Assembly (NCBI RefSeq): GCF_047300855.1
Contig: NZ_CP170197.1
Span: forward strand, 1,054,001-1,118,000
Source: Sulfuriferula sp047300855
GTDB taxonomy: Bacteria > Pseudomonadota > Gammaproteobacteria > Burkholderiales > Sulfuriferulaceae
Reading direction: 5' to 3'
DNA length: 64,000 nucleotides
This document shows positions 17,384 to 26,061 of the stretch, piece by piece. The first letter of the stretch is position 1, and every line of letters starts with the position of its first letter. A program made the position numbers and the translations under genes. The notes below the pieces were generated by a model that saw nothing but the letters and a program-made list of their open reading frames with translations, made no database searches and had not been told where the DNA came from.

Positions 17384-18214
17384 ATGATTTTGCGCTGCGG
17401 CAATATCCAACTCGATGTGTCCACTCCCCGTATCATGGGGATTCTCAATGTCACCCCCGATTCATTTTCGGATGGTGGCCGGTACACGCACATTGCTCAT
17501 GCGGTAGAGCATGCTCATCAGTTAATCGCGGAGGGCGCTGCGATAATCGATATCGGGGGTGAATCTACCCGTCCCGGAGCCCAGTGGGTACCATTGCAGC
17601 AGGAGATGGACCGGGTGTTGCCGTTGCTAAGTGCATTGCAAGGTTGCGGAGCAGTTCTGTCAGTGGATACGCGTAAACCCGAAATCATGGTTGCCGCGAT
17701 TGCGGCAGGCGCACACATGATTAATGATATTGATGCTCTCCAGGCGCACGGGGCGTTGCAGGCTGTCGCATCGGGCGAAACTGCGGTGTGTCTGATGCAC
17801 AAACAAGGCGAGCCGCAAGCCATGCAAAACAATCCGAGCTATGGCGATGTAGTAGTCGAGGTCACTGATTTTCTTGCCGAGCGTATGACTGTGGCGATGG
17901 ATGCGGGCATTGCGCGCGAGCGTATCGTGGTGGATCCGGGCTTTGGTTTTGGTAAATCGCTGACACATAATCTTAAACTTTTACACCATCTTGACCGTAT
18001 TACTGAACTGGGAGTGCCGGTACTGGCGGGAATTTCGCGCAAAACCATGCTCGGCAAGGTTACCGGGCGAGCAGTAGGGCAGCGTGAATATGCCGGTCTG
18101 GCCGCTCAGGTATTAGCCGTCATGCGCGGTGCACGCATTCTGCGTGTCCACGATGTTGCTGCATGTCAGGATGCATTGAAAATAATTCAGGCTGTGGAGG
18201 AATGCGATGAGTAG
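17384..18214 (+). CDS. folP: Dihydropteroate synthase
   Basis: A TIM-barrel enzyme of folate synthesis that condenses pABA with dihydropterin pyrophosphate and is the target of sulfonamides. It has MGILNVTPDSFSDGG near the N terminus, GGESTRPGA around residue 57, and later DPGFGFGKS and GISRKTMLG blocks. The ATG at 17384 gives 276 residues; a TTG at 17375 is in frame but lies in the terminator T-run. It overlaps glmM by 8 bases. Confidence 0.95.
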   Translation: MILRCGNIQLDVSTPRIMGILNVTPDSFSDGGRYTHIAHAVEHAHQLIAEGAAIIDIGGESTRPGAQWVPLQQEMDRVLPLLSALQGCGAVLSVDTRKPEIMVAAIAAGAHMINDIDALQAHGALQAVASGETAVCLMHKQGEPQAMQNNPSYGDVVVEVTDFLAERMTVAMDAGIARERIVVDPGFGFGKSLTHNLKLLHHLDRITELGVPVLAGISRKTMLGKVTGRAVGQREYAGLAAQVLAVMRGARILRVHDVAACQDALKIIQAVEECDE

Positions 18215-19562
18215 AAAATATTTTGGTACGGATGGTGTACGCGGCCGGGTCGGAGATAACCCGATAACCCCGGACTTCGTCATGCGTTTGGGCTTTGCGG
18301 CAGGCAAAGTTCTGGCTTCCGATACCTCGGGTTTGGCTGCTGGCGAAAACCCGGTAGTCTTGATCGGTAAAGATACGCGCATTTCCGGATACATGCTCGA
18401 AGCCGCCCTGCAAGCCGGTCTGTGCGCCGCCGGTGTGGATGTGCGTCTGGTGGGCCCAATGCCGACCCCGGCGGTGGCTTATCTGACCCGTGCGCTACGT
18501 CTTCAGGCGGGCGTGGTGATTTCCGCCTCGCATAACCCGTTCGAAGACAACGGCATCAAGTTTTTTTCCGCAACTGGCGCCAAACTGCCGGATGCCACCG
18601 AACTGGCCATTGAAGCGCTGGTGGATGAGCCGATGGAAACCATGCCTTCCAGAGGGTTGGGGCGAGTCAAGCGTATTGAAGATGCTGCCGCACGCTATAT
18701 CGAGTTTTGCAAGAGTACTTTTCCGTTTGATCGAGATCTGCGTGGCCTGCGTATCGTGCTGGACTGCGCACACGGTGCAACTTACCATGTTGCCCCGCAT
18801 GTGTTGCATGAACTGGGTGCGGAGGTGATTCCCATCGGTAATCACCCGGATGGTTTCAATATTAACCGCGATTGCGGGGCGACTCACACCACAGCGATGA
18901 ACACTGCGGTGCGCCGCCATCGTGCCGATTTTGGCATTGCACTGGATGGCGATGGAGACCGCCTGATGATGGCGGATGCCGACGGCACGATTTTCGATGG
19001 CGATCAGCTGGTCTACGCAATTGCCAGGCACCGTTCAGAAGGGGGTTCCCTGAAGGGCGGTGTGGTTGGCACCTTGATGACCAACCTGGGTATGGAGCAC
19101 GCTCTGGGACGCTTGAATATCCCGTTCGCCCGGGCCAAGGTGGGTGACCGTTACGTACTGGAATTGCTGCAGCAAAAAGGCTGGCAATTGGGTGGAGAGA
19201 CATCGGGTCATGTGTTGTGCCTGGACAAGCACACCACCGGCGACGGTATCATTTCAGCGCTACAAGTACTCCATGCGTTGCGCGACAGCGGAACGTCGTT
19301 GGGTGAATACACCGCGGATCTCAAGCTATATCCGCAAGTGCTGCTGAACGTGCGGGTTGCCAAAGGCTTCGACCTTGAGCATGCCGCAGTGCGGCAGGCA
19401 TGCGACGATGCCGAAAGCGCTTTGGGCAAGGATGGCCGCATCGTGCTGCGTGCATCGGGTACCGAGCCGTTGATTCGCGTAATGGTTGAAAGTACTTGCC
19501 CGGATCAGTCCAGGCTACAGGCTGAACATATTGCGCAGGCGGTGCGTCAGGCCGCACCTTGA
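18207..19562 (+). CDS. glmM: Phosphoglucosamine mutase
   Basis: A 451-residue enzyme that converts glucosamine-6-phosphate to glucosamine-1-phosphate for peptidoglycan and LPS precursors. The active-site phosphoserine is Ser108 in ISASHNPFEDNG. The magnesium loop DGDGDR lies near residue 250 and the sugar-binding GGETSGH near 330. The C-terminal phosphate-binding RASGTEPLIRVMVE is intact. Its ATG lies inside the folP 3' end, indicating translational coupling. Confidence 0.97.
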   Translation: MSRKYFGTDGVRGRVGDNPITPDFVMRLGFAAGKVLASDTSGLAAGENPVVLIGKDTRISGYMLEAALQAGLCAAGVDVRLVGPMPTPAVAYLTRALRLQAGVVISASHNPFEDNGIKFFSATGAKLPDATELAIEALVDEPMETMPSRGLGRVKRIEDAAARYIEFCKSTFPFDRDLRGLRIVLDCAHGATYHVAPHVLHELGAEVIPIGNHPDGFNINRDCGATHTTAMNTAVRRHRADFGIALDGDGDRLMMADADGTIFDGDQLVYAIARHRSEGGSLKGGVVGTLMTNLGMEHALGRLNIPFARAKVGDRYVLELLQQKGWQLGGETSGHVLCLDKHTTGDGIISALQVLHALRDSGTSLGEYTADLKLYPQVLLNVRVAKGFDLEHAAVRQACDDAESALGKDGRIVLRASGTEPLIRVMVESTCPDQSRLQAEHIAQAVRQAAP

Positions 19563-19580
19563 ACAGGGGTTGGCCGCGTA

Positions 19581-19610
19581 TTAAAAAAGCCGCAATTGCG
19601 GCTTTTTTAA
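19581..19610. terminator. Bidirectional intrinsic terminator between glmM and pstB
   Basis: A perfect 30-base palindrome centred on GCCGCAATTGCGGC. It is flanked by an A-run on the left and a T-run on the right, so on either strand the stem is followed by U residues. It separates the convergent glmM and pst operons. Confidence 0.92.
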
Positions 19611-19636
19611 TTTAATAAGGGTATTAACAGATCGGG

Positions 19637-20410
19637 TCAGCCAAATTTCCCGGTAATGTAATCTTCTGTGGCTTTCTGTTTTGGATTGGTGAACACCAGA
19701 TCGGTCTTGCCGAATTCAATCATTTCTCCCAGGTACATGTAGGCGGTGAAGTCGGAAACCCGCGCCGCCTGCTGCATGTTGTGGGTGACGATAGCGATGG
19801 TGTAGTCGGTCTTGAGTTCGTGGATCAATTCTTCGATACGTGCGGTGGAAATCGGGTCGAGCGCCGAAGCAGGTTCATCCAGCAGCAATACTTCCGGTTT
19901 GACCGCAATGCCGCGCGCGATGCACAGGCGTTGTTGCTGGCCTCCTGACAGACTATTGCCGCTACGATTCAGGATATCCTTCACCTCGTTCCACAGTGCG
20001 GCTTTTTTCAACGCCCATTCCACACGTTCGTCCATGTCAGAGCGCCCCATGCTCTCATACAGTTTGATACCGAACGCGATGTTGTCGTAAATCGACATGG
20101 GGAAGGGGGTGGGTTTCTGGAATACCATGCCGACCCTGGCACGCAGTTTGTTGAGATCAGCACCCTTTTCCAGGATGTTTTGCCCGTCCAGCAAGATTTC
20201 GCCTTCGGCACGCTGTCCGGGGTACAGGTCATACATGCGGTTCATGGTGCGCAGCAGCGTGGATTTGCCGCAGCCGGAAGGGCCGATAAAGGCAGTGACT
20301 TGACGGTCCGGGATATCCAGGTTGATGTTTTTCAGGGCATGCGACTTGCCATAGTAGAAATTCAGATTGCGCAGGCTGATTTTTGCGTTGTGATCCATGC
20401 TCTGACTCAT
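19637..20410 (-). CDS. pstB: Phosphate ABC transporter ATP-binding protein
   Basis: A 257-residue ATPase powering PstCA. Walker A is GPSGCGKST, the ABC signature LSGGQQQRL and Walker B LLLDEPASALD, all in expected order. The ATG at 20410 (MSQSMDHNAKISLRNLNFYYG) is chosen because the family sequence starts just after it; the frame runs upstream to 20539, but that stretch lies in the pstA gene end. It is last in the visible pstSCAB order, and no phoU follows. Confidence 0.95.
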   Translation of the reverse strand: MSQSMDHNAKISLRNLNFYYGKSHALKNINLDIPDRQVTAFIGPSGCGKSTLLRTMNRMYDLYPGQRAEGEILLDGQNILEKGADLNKLRARVGMVFQKPTPFPMSIYDNIAFGIKLYESMGRSDMDERVEWALKKAALWNEVKDILNRSGNSLSGGQQQRLCIARGIAVKPEVLLLDEPASALDPISTARIEELIHELKTDYTIAIVTHNMQQAARVSDFTAYMYLGEMIEFGKTDLVFTNPKQKATEDYITGKFG

Positions 20411-20433
20411 GTAGGGGGTTCCGTGTGTAGGAC

Positions 20434-21279
20434 TTAATAGGATGAAGATTGCTGGCGGAACAGAATGCGAGCGGCAACACTGAGGCCGAGCACAGCAGTA
20501 GTAATGAGCAGGGCTCCCGCCCACGCCAGTTTGTGCCAATCATCGTATGGGCTCATTGCCATTTGAAAGATTACCACCGGCAAGTTGGCCATTGGCGCGT
20601 TGATATCGGTACTCCAGAACTGATTGTTCAGAGCTGTGAACAACAAGGGCGCAGTCTCGCCGCTGATACGTGCAATCGCCAGCAAAATACCGGTCAAAAT
20701 CCCGGCTTTGGAGGCGCGCCAAGTGACCATGGTCACTACTTTCCAGTGCGGAGCGCCGAGTGCGGCCGCGGCTTCCCGCAAACTGTTGGGAACCAGTTTG
20801 AGCATGTTTTCGGTGGTGCGAACCACCACCGGTATGACTATCAGGGAGAGCGCAAATGCGCCGGCCCAACCCGAAAAATGCCCCGTACTGACCACGTACA
20901 CTTCATACACAAACAAACCGATTACGATGGACGGTGCAGATAGAAGGATGTCGTTGATAAAGCGGGTGGTCGGCGCCAGCCAGCCACGCTGCCCAAATTC
21001 TGCCAGGTAGGTGCCCGCCAGTATCCCGATAGGGGTGCCCACCAGGGTGGCGATGACAGTCATTATCAGGCTGCCTACAATGGCGTTGAGAAGGCCGCCA
21101 GTACTGCCTGGCGGCGGAGTGGATTTGGTAAACATTTCCAGACTCACGCCGCCCAGACCGTAGGTCAGTAATGTCCATAGTATCCAGGCCAGCGCCGACA
21201 GGCCGATCAGCATGGTTGCGAGCGAGGCAACCAGATTAAACTTGTTGGCAAATTGCCGTCGTGCGTAGAGGGAAAACAT
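20434..21279 (-). CDS. pstA: Phosphate ABC transporter permease PstA
   Basis: A 281-residue inner-membrane permease with about six helices. The binding-protein-dependent transport loop EAAAALGAPHWKVVTMVTWR lies in the C-terminal half and contacts PstB. It lies 8 bases after pstC and 23 before pstB on the minus strand, in one operon. It pairs with PstC to form the phosphate channel. Confidence 0.95.
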   Translation of the reverse strand: MFSLYARRQFANKFNLVASLATMLIGLSALAWILWTLLTYGLGGVSLEMFTKSTPPPGSTGGLLNAIVGSLIMTVIATLVGTPIGILAGTYLAEFGQRGWLAPTTRFINDILLSAPSIVIGLFVYEVYVVSTGHFSGWAGAFALSLIVIPVVVRTTENMLKLVPNSLREAAAALGAPHWKVVTMVTWRASKAGILTGILLAIARISGETAPLLFTALNNQFWSTDINAPMANLPVVIFQMAMSPYDDWHKLAWAGALLITTAVLGLSVAARILFRQQSSSY

Positions 21280-21287
21280 GCAAGCTC

Positions 21288-22250
21288 CTAGCTTTTTTTG
21301 CCTTCGTGCTTGCCCAATTGAAGCAGCAGCAGTTTGGACAAGGCCAGCACAACAAAAGTGATGAAGAAGAGAATGAGCCCGAGTTCGATCAGGGCAGCGG
21401 TGTAGAGCTTGCCATCCGCCTCGGTAAATTCGTTGGCGAGTGCCGAGGATATGGTGTTGCCAGGCATCATCAGTGATGTGCTGAGCTGATGCGCATTGCC
21501 TATCACGAACGTGATGGCCATGGTTTCACCCAGAGCGCGTCCGAGGCCGAGCATGATGCTGCCCACGACGCCGATTTTGGTATAGGGAAGGACAATATTC
21601 CACACCACTTCCCAAGTGGTTGCGCCCAGGCCGTATGCAGATTCCTTGAGCAAGGGCGGCACGATTTCAAATACGTCGCGCATGACAGAAGCAATAAACG
21701 GTACCACCATCAAGGCCAGAATCAAACCGGCAGTCAGCATGCCGATACCCATCGGTGCCCCTTGAAACAGCGGCCCCAATATGGGTAACGGACCCAGCTT
21801 GTCAATCAGCCAGGGCTGGACATGTTCGGCGAACAAGGGAGCGAATACGAACAGTCCCCACATGCCGTAAATAATGCTGGGTATGCCTGCCAGTAATTCA
21901 ATTGCAATACCCAATGGGCGCTTCAGCCACTTGGGTGATAATTCCGTCAAGAAAACTGCGATGCCAAAGCTGACCGGTACCCCAATCAATAATGCGATGA
22001 TTGAGGTCACCAAGGTGCCATAGATTGGCACCAGCGCGCCGAATTTTTCGGTGACCGGGTTCCAGGAGTCATTGGTCAGGAATCCAAATCCGAACTTGTG
22101 GATGGCGGGCATGCTGCCTATTATCAGAGAGGCCAGAATGCCAACAAGCAGGGCCAGCACAAGAAATGCAAAAACCCGCGTGGCGCCGCGGAATATCCTG
22201 TCCTGCCATTTGAAACGGCGAGTGCGATGAGTGGATAGCGGATTACTCAT
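21288..22250 (-). CDS. pstC: Phosphate ABC transporter permease PstC
   Basis: A 320-residue permease with six hydrophobic helices and the EAA-loop ESAYGLGATTWEVVWNIVLP. The start at 22250 (MSNPLSTHRTRRFKWQDRIFRG) gives a positively charged cytoplasmic N terminus before the first helix. In-frame ATGs at 22301 and 22322 are possible but have no better ribosome binding site. It is separated from pstS by an intrinsic-terminator-like hairpin, which would lower its expression relative to PstS. Confidence 0.93.
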   Translation of the reverse strand: MSNPLSTHRTRRFKWQDRIFRGATRVFAFLVLALLVGILASLIIGSMPAIHKFGFGFLTNDSWNPVTEKFGALVPIYGTLVTSIIALLIGVPVSFGIAVFLTELSPKWLKRPLGIAIELLAGIPSIIYGMWGLFVFAPLFAEHVQPWLIDKLGPLPILGPLFQGAPMGIGMLTAGLILALMVVPFIASVMRDVFEIVPPLLKESAYGLGATTWEVVWNIVLPYTKIGVVGSIMLGLGRALGETMAITFVIGNAHQLSTSLMMPGNTISSALANEFTEADGKLYTAALIELGLILFFITFVVLALSKLLLLQLGKHEGKKS

Positions 22251-22448
22251 GTGATTCGTGCCGGGTCGGTTATTGTCATGATTACCAAGAGATGTCGGCA
22301 TCTTTAAAAAATCATATTTCATCGCGGATACTCATGATTCTTGAAAAAATGCGTTGGTGTGCCGTATGAATTCTATGCAATATTGTTTTCCGTCCAATTG
22401 GTTCCGTACCAGTGATCCTGTCTATTCATGGGAACCCTTCGGTTAAAT

Positions 22449-22479
22449 AAACCCCGGCAATAGTGTATTGCCGGGGTTT
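22449..22479 (-). terminator. Intrinsic (partial) terminator between pstS and pstC
   Basis: A 13-bp perfect stem pairs AAACCCCGGCAAT (22449-22461) with its complement at 22467-22479 around a 5-base loop. On the minus strand the stem ends in TTTATTTAA. It lies just after pstS and before pstCAB, the usual place for a leaky terminator that lets the binding protein be made in excess. Confidence 0.8.
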
Positions 22480-22507
22480 GTCCTGGCAGGTAAGCAAACA
22501 GCCAGTG

Positions 22508-23557
22508 TTACCAGATCGTCTTGCCGCCGGTGTCCTTAATCTGGATTTTCCAGGCGTTGGCAATGATTTTCGTCACGCTGCTTGGTAGCGGTACATAATC
22601 CAGGCTCAATGCCATTTCATCGCCGTTGGCGTATGCCCAGTCAAAGAAACTCAACACTTCTTTGCCGGTTGCCGGCTTGCTCTGCACTTTATGCATCAGG
22701 ATGAAAGTGGCGCCAGTAATCGGCCAGCTCGCTTTGCCGGGTTCATTGGTCAGGATTTCGTAAAACCCTGGCGCATGCTGCCAATCTGCACCTGCCGCTG
22801 CAGCCTTGAAGGCATTTGCTTCCGGCGCGACAAAGACACCATCCTTATTCTGCATGAGCGCGTAAGGAATCTTGTTCTGTTTGGCATAAGCGTACTCCAC
22901 GTAACCAATTGAGCCCTGGATGCGCTGTACGAATGAAGCTACGCCTTCGTTGCCTTTGCCGCCGACGCCGGCCGGCCAGGCGACGGAAGTGTCATTACCG
23001 ACTTTGACTTTCCATTCCGGACTGACTTTTGCCAGGTAGTTGGTAAAGATAAAAGTGGTGCCTGAGCCATCGGAACGATGCACAACGGTAATCGAAGACG
23101 CGGGCAGGCGCACCCCTTTATTCAGGACTGCAATAGCCGGGTCATTCCATTTCCTGATTTTTCCCAAGAAAATGTCTGCCAGTACCGTGCCATTCAGTCG
23201 AATAGTGCCGGCTGCCAAGCCATGCAGGTTAATCACGGGCACCACCCCGCCGACCACAGTAGGGAATTGCATCAGGCCGTCTTTTTCAAGCACTTCGGGT
23301 TTGAGAGGCATGTCGGAAGCGCCGAAATCTACAGTTTTGGCTTTGATTTGTTTGATACCGCCACCAGAACCGATTGACTGATAGTTCAAACTGATCCCGG
23401 TTTTGGCTTTGTATGCCTCCGCCCATTTTGCGTAAATCGGATATGGGAAAGTAGCGCCCGCGCCAGTAATTTCGCTAGCGAGCGCAGGTGCCGAAAAAGC
23501 CCAGCCAGCACCCAGAATCATTACGGTTGCAAGTCCGCGTATGGCAGTTTTTTTCAT
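22508..23557 (-). CDS. pstS: Phosphate-binding periplasmic protein PstS
   Basis: A 349-residue high-affinity phosphate-binding protein. It has an n-region of lysines, a hydrophobic stretch and a cleavage site after ALA near residue 27, giving mature SEITGAGATFPYPIY, the typical PstS opening. Phosphate-contacting blocks IGSGGGIKQI and HRSDGSGTTFIFTNYL are present. ATG at 23557 is preferred; an ATG two codons upstream (23563) is also available. A PHO box and matching -10 box lie upstream on the minus strand. Confidence 0.95.
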   Translation of the reverse strand: MKKTAIRGLATVMILGAGWAFSAPALASEITGAGATFPYPIYAKWAEAYKAKTGISLNYQSIGSGGGIKQIKAKTVDFGASDMPLKPEVLEKDGLMQFPTVVGGVVPVINLHGLAAGTIRLNGTVLADIFLGKIRKWNDPAIAVLNKGVRLPASSITVVHRSDGSGTTFIFTNYLAKVSPEWKVKVGNDTSVAWPAGVGGKGNEGVASFVQRIQGSIGYVEYAYAKQNKIPYALMQNKDGVFVAPEANAFKAAAAGADWQHAPGFYEILTNEPGKASWPITGATFILMHKVQSKPATGKEVLSFFDWAYANGDEMALSLDYVPLPSSVTKIIANAWKIQIKDTGGKTIW

Positions 23558-23652
23558 GTGCATAAAAAATAAAAATGTATGTTCCTGCCTGTGCGTGTGA
23601 AGGAAATCGGTTTAAGGAGCTTCAGCATCTCAAGCCCTGGGCCGAGACGCTA

Positions 23653-23687
23653 ATGGTAAGGTTGGAATATTACAGAATTATGACGAT
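23653..23687 (-). promoter_or_regulatory. PHO box and -10 element of pstS
   Basis: On the minus strand ATCGTCATAATTCTGTAAT (23687 down to 23669) matches the PhoB site consensus of two CTGTCAT-like repeats 11 bases apart. It is followed 10 bases later by TACCAT (23658-23653) as a -10 box, the normal geometry of a PhoB-activated promoter that replaces the -35. PhoB itself is not encoded in this window. Confidence 0.75.
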
Positions 23688-23722
23688 ATGGTTAAGCAAA
23701 AGGGTAAATGACCGGTTAAACA

Positions 23723-23752
23723 TTGACCAGACCTTGGTGTTGTGTGTACTAT
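23723..23752 (+). promoter_or_regulatory. Sigma-70 promoter of tpiA
   Basis: TTGACC at 23723-23728 and TACTAT at 23747-23752 with an 18-base spacer, placed about 30 bases before the tpiA ATG. The region 23564-23781 otherwise holds only the pstS control site. Confidence 0.55.
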
Positions 23753-23781
23753 TTGCGGCTTTCTATGGGTCGGGTTAAGCG

Positions 23782-24537
23782 ATGCGCAAAAAACTGGTCG
23801 CAGGCAACTGGAAAATGCACGGTAGTCTGGCGGAGAACAAGGTATTACTTGAAGCCCTGGTGCTTGAATTGGGGCAAGCGAGTACAGCTGGCTGCATAGT
23901 CTGTGCACCGTTCCCGTATCTGGCGCAGGTGCAGTCGGTATTGTCTGGCAGCACGCTGGCGTGGGGCGCGCAAAATGTAAGCAATCATGCGAAAGGCGCT
24001 TATACCGGCGAGGTTTCTGCCTCCATGCTGCTGGATTTTGGTTGTAGCTACGTCATCATCGGCCACTCGGAGCGACGTGCGCTTTATGGCGAAGACGATG
24101 CGTCCGTTGCAGCCAAGTTCGCTGCGGCACAGGCTGCAGGTTTGATTCCCATCCTGTGTGTGGGCGAAACCCTGGAAGAACGCGAGGCGGGTGTGACCGA
24201 AGCGGTTATCGGTCGTCAGCTGGACGCGGTATTGGCAGTGTCGGGTATCGAGGGCATAGGGCGTGCAGTCGTAGCCTATGAGCCGGTATGGGCGATAGGT
24301 ACGGGTAAGACGGCCAGCCCGCAGCAGGCGCAGGCCATGCATGCATTTATCCGTGCCAAGCTGGCTGTGCTGGATAAGGATGTTGCGGCATCATTGGTAA
24401 TTCAATATGGCGGTAGCGTAAAAGCCGCCAATGCGGCAGAATTGTTTGCCCAACCGGATATCGATGGTGGGTTGATAGGCGGCGCGTCGCTGGTGGCCGA
24501 TGAGTTCATCGCCATTTGCCGGGCGGCACAAGGCTAA
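23782..24537 (+). CDS. tpiA: Triose-phosphate isomerase
   Basis: A 251-residue TIM-barrel enzyme interconverting dihydroxyacetone phosphate and glyceraldehyde-3-phosphate. The active-site residues are all present: Lys11 in NWKM, His95 in GHSERR and Glu167 in YEPVWAIGTG, whose flexible loop follows. It is followed 10 bases later by secG, the usual tpiA-secG-tRNA-Leu-nuo order of betaproteobacteria. Confidence 0.97.
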   Translation: MRKKLVAGNWKMHGSLAENKVLLEALVLELGQASTAGCIVCAPFPYLAQVQSVLSGSTLAWGAQNVSNHAKGAYTGEVSASMLLDFGCSYVIIGHSERRALYGEDDASVAAKFAAAQAAGLIPILCVGETLEEREAGVTEAVIGRQLDAVLAVSGIEGIGRAVVAYEPVWAIGTGKTASPQQAQAMHAFIRAKLAVLDKDVAASLVIQYGGSVKAANAAELFAQPDIDGGLIGGASLVADEFIAICRAAQG

Positions 24538-24547
24538 GGATATCGAT

Positions 24548-24922
24548 TTGGAAACAGTAATTTTGGTTTTTCATGTGCTGGCGGCAGTGTCAGTGATTGT
24601 GCTGGTGCTATTGCAGCAGGGCAAAGGCGCTGATATGGGTGCCGCATTCGGCAGCGGTGCTTCGGGCAGCCTGTTCGGTTCTACGGGTTCGGCCAATTTT
24701 TTGAGCCGGGCTACGGCCGTGCTTGCCACCACCTTTTTTCTGACCAGTCTGGGATTAACCTATCTCTCTGGTCATCAGCCCAAGACTGTCGGCGTCATGC
24801 AAGGCCAGCAAAAAATACAAGTTCAGCCTGCGGCACCTGCTCGTGTACCCACGCCAGCTCAGCCTTCAGGTAATGTAGTTCCAGGCAATGCCGGGTCAAA
24901 AGCCGGGGAAATTCCCAAGTAA
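24548..24922 (+). CDS. secG: Preprotein translocase subunit SecG
   Basis: A 124-residue inner-membrane protein of the SecYEG channel. Two hydrophobic helices (about 2-22 and 52-74) flank the conserved glycine/serine loop LQQGKGADMGAAFGSGASG. The TTG at 24548 is the likely start: AAGGA lies 7 bases upstream and the family sequence (ETVILVFHVLAA) begins there. The C-terminal 40 residues are a Pro/Gln-rich extension. Confidence 0.92.
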   Translation: METVILVFHVLAAVSVIVLVLLQQGKGADMGAAFGSGASGSLFGSTGSANFLSRATAVLATTFFLTSLGLTYLSGHQPKTVGVMQGQQKIQVQPAAPARVPTPAQPSGNVVPGNAGSKAGEIPK

Positions 24923-24938
24923 TCGGGAGTTGCCATTG

Positions 24939-24959
24939 GGGCGGATTATCAATCCGTCC
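24939..24959 (+). other. Hairpin between secG and tRNA-Leu
   Basis: GGGCGGATT (24939-24947) and AATCCGTCC (24951-24959) form a 9-pair stem with one G-U and a 3-base loop. No U-run follows, so it may be an RNA-processing or stabilising structure rather than a terminator. Confidence 0.4.
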
Positions 24960-24968
24960 TGTCAATAC

Positions 24969-25054
24969 GCCGACGTGGTGAAATTGGTAGACACGCTATC
25001 TTGAGGGGGTAGTGGCGTAAAGCTGTGCGAGTTCGAGTCTCGCCGTCGGCACCA
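24969..25054 (+). tRNA. tRNA-Leu (anticodon GAG)
   Basis: The acceptor stem GCCGACG (24969-24975) pairs with CGTCGGC (25044-25050), followed by A and an encoded CCA. The anticodon stem CTATC/GGTAG encloses the loop TTGAGGG, so the anticodon is GAG, reading CUC/CUU. A T-arm with GTTCGAGTC and an extended variable arm are visible, as expected for leucine tRNA. Confidence 0.95.
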
Positions 25055-25134
25055 TAAATTCGGATTATGACGCAATCAGCTTTGATGATTGTGTAACTGA
25101 TTGATTGTTTTGATAAAAACAATTGATTTTCAGC

Positions 25135-25164
25135 TTGACACGACGCTTTTCGCGCAACTAAACT
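25135..25164 (+). promoter_or_regulatory. Promoter of the nuo operon
   Basis: A consensus TTGACA at 25135-25140 and TAAACT at 25159-25164 with an 18-base spacer, about 50 bases before the nuoA ATG. This gives complex I its own promoter after the tRNA gene. Confidence 0.7.
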
Positions 25165-25219
25165 GAAACGCTGTGCACGCTTCCCGGAGTCGGGTTGCGT
25201 ACGGCTTTGGAGCGGATGC

Positions 25220-25576
25220 ATGCTAGAAAATTATTTTCCTGTTTTATTGTTCGTGCTGATTGGTCTCGCTGTCGGCGTAGGGCCGATGGTTATTGGCTGG
25301 CTGCTGGCTCCCAATCATCCGGACAGTGAAAAACTTTCGCCATACGAGTGTGGCTTTGAGGCATTCGAGGATGCGCGCATGAAATTCGACGTGCGTTATT
25401 ACCTTGTTGCCATTCTGTTCATTTTGTTTGATCTGGAAATCGCCTTCCTGTTTCCGTGGGCGATCGTGCTCGAGGAAATCGGTATGGTCGGTTTCCTTGC
25501 CATGGTGATTTTCCTGGGAATTCTTGTCGTTGGCTTTGTGTACGAGTGGATGAAAGGGGCGCTGGAATGGGAATAG
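25220..25576 (+). CDS. nuoA: NADH-quinone oxidoreductase subunit A
   Basis: A 118-residue membrane subunit of respiratory complex I with three helices. The conserved cytoplasmic loop SEKLSPYECGFEAFEDARMKFDVRYY contains the Glu and Cys near the quinone site; the motif is at about residues 38-62. Length is typical. It starts the 14-gene operon and overlaps nuoB by 10 bases. Confidence 0.96.
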   Translation: MLENYFPVLLFVLIGLAVGVGPMVIGWLLAPNHPDSEKLSPYECGFEAFEDARMKFDVRYYLVAILFILFDLEIAFLFPWAIVLEEIGMVGFLAMVIFLGILVVGFVYEWMKGALEWE

Positions 25577-26043
25577 AAGGCGTTTTGGAGAAAGGCTTCG
25601 TCACCACCACGGCCGACAAGCTGATTAACTGGACTCGTACCGGTTCACTATGGCCGATGACCTTTGGTCTGGCCTGCTGTGCCGTGGAAATGATGCAGGC
25701 CGGCGCATCGCGCTATGATCTGGATCGTTTTGGCATCGTGTTTCGCCCCAGTCCGCGCCAGTCCGACGTCATGATAGTGGCGGGTACGCTATGCAACAAA
25801 ATGGCGCCGGCGCTACGCAAAGTGTATGACCAGATGGCCGAGCCGCGCTGGGTGATTTCCATGGGTTCCTGCGCCAATGGGGGCGGCTATTATCATTACT
25901 CGTACTCCGTGGTACGCGGTTGCGACCGCATCGTACCGGTGGATGTGTATGTGCCGGGCTGCCCGCCGACTGCCGAAGCGCTGCTATACGGCATTATCCA
26001 GTTGCAGAACAAAATCAAGCGCACCAACACCATCGCGCGTTAA
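25567..26043 (+). CDS. nuoB: NADH-quinone oxidoreductase subunit B
   Basis: A 158-residue peripheral-arm subunit carrying terminal cluster N2. The four cluster ligands are Cys37 and Cys38 (ACC), Cys102 (GSC) and Cys132 (PGCPP). The ATG at 25567 lies within the nuoA end and gives the normal N terminus MGIEGVLEKG; an open upstream extension is only the nuoA sequence in another frame. Confidence 0.97.
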   Translation: MGIEGVLEKGFVTTTADKLINWTRTGSLWPMTFGLACCAVEMMQAGASRYDLDRFGIVFRPSPRQSDVMIVAGTLCNKMAPALRKVYDQMAEPRWVISMGSCANGGGYYHYSYSVVRGCDRIVPVDVYVPGCPPTAEALLYGIIQLQNKIKRTNTIAR

Positions 26044-26061
26044 CCGGTAGAGCGAGAAGCC

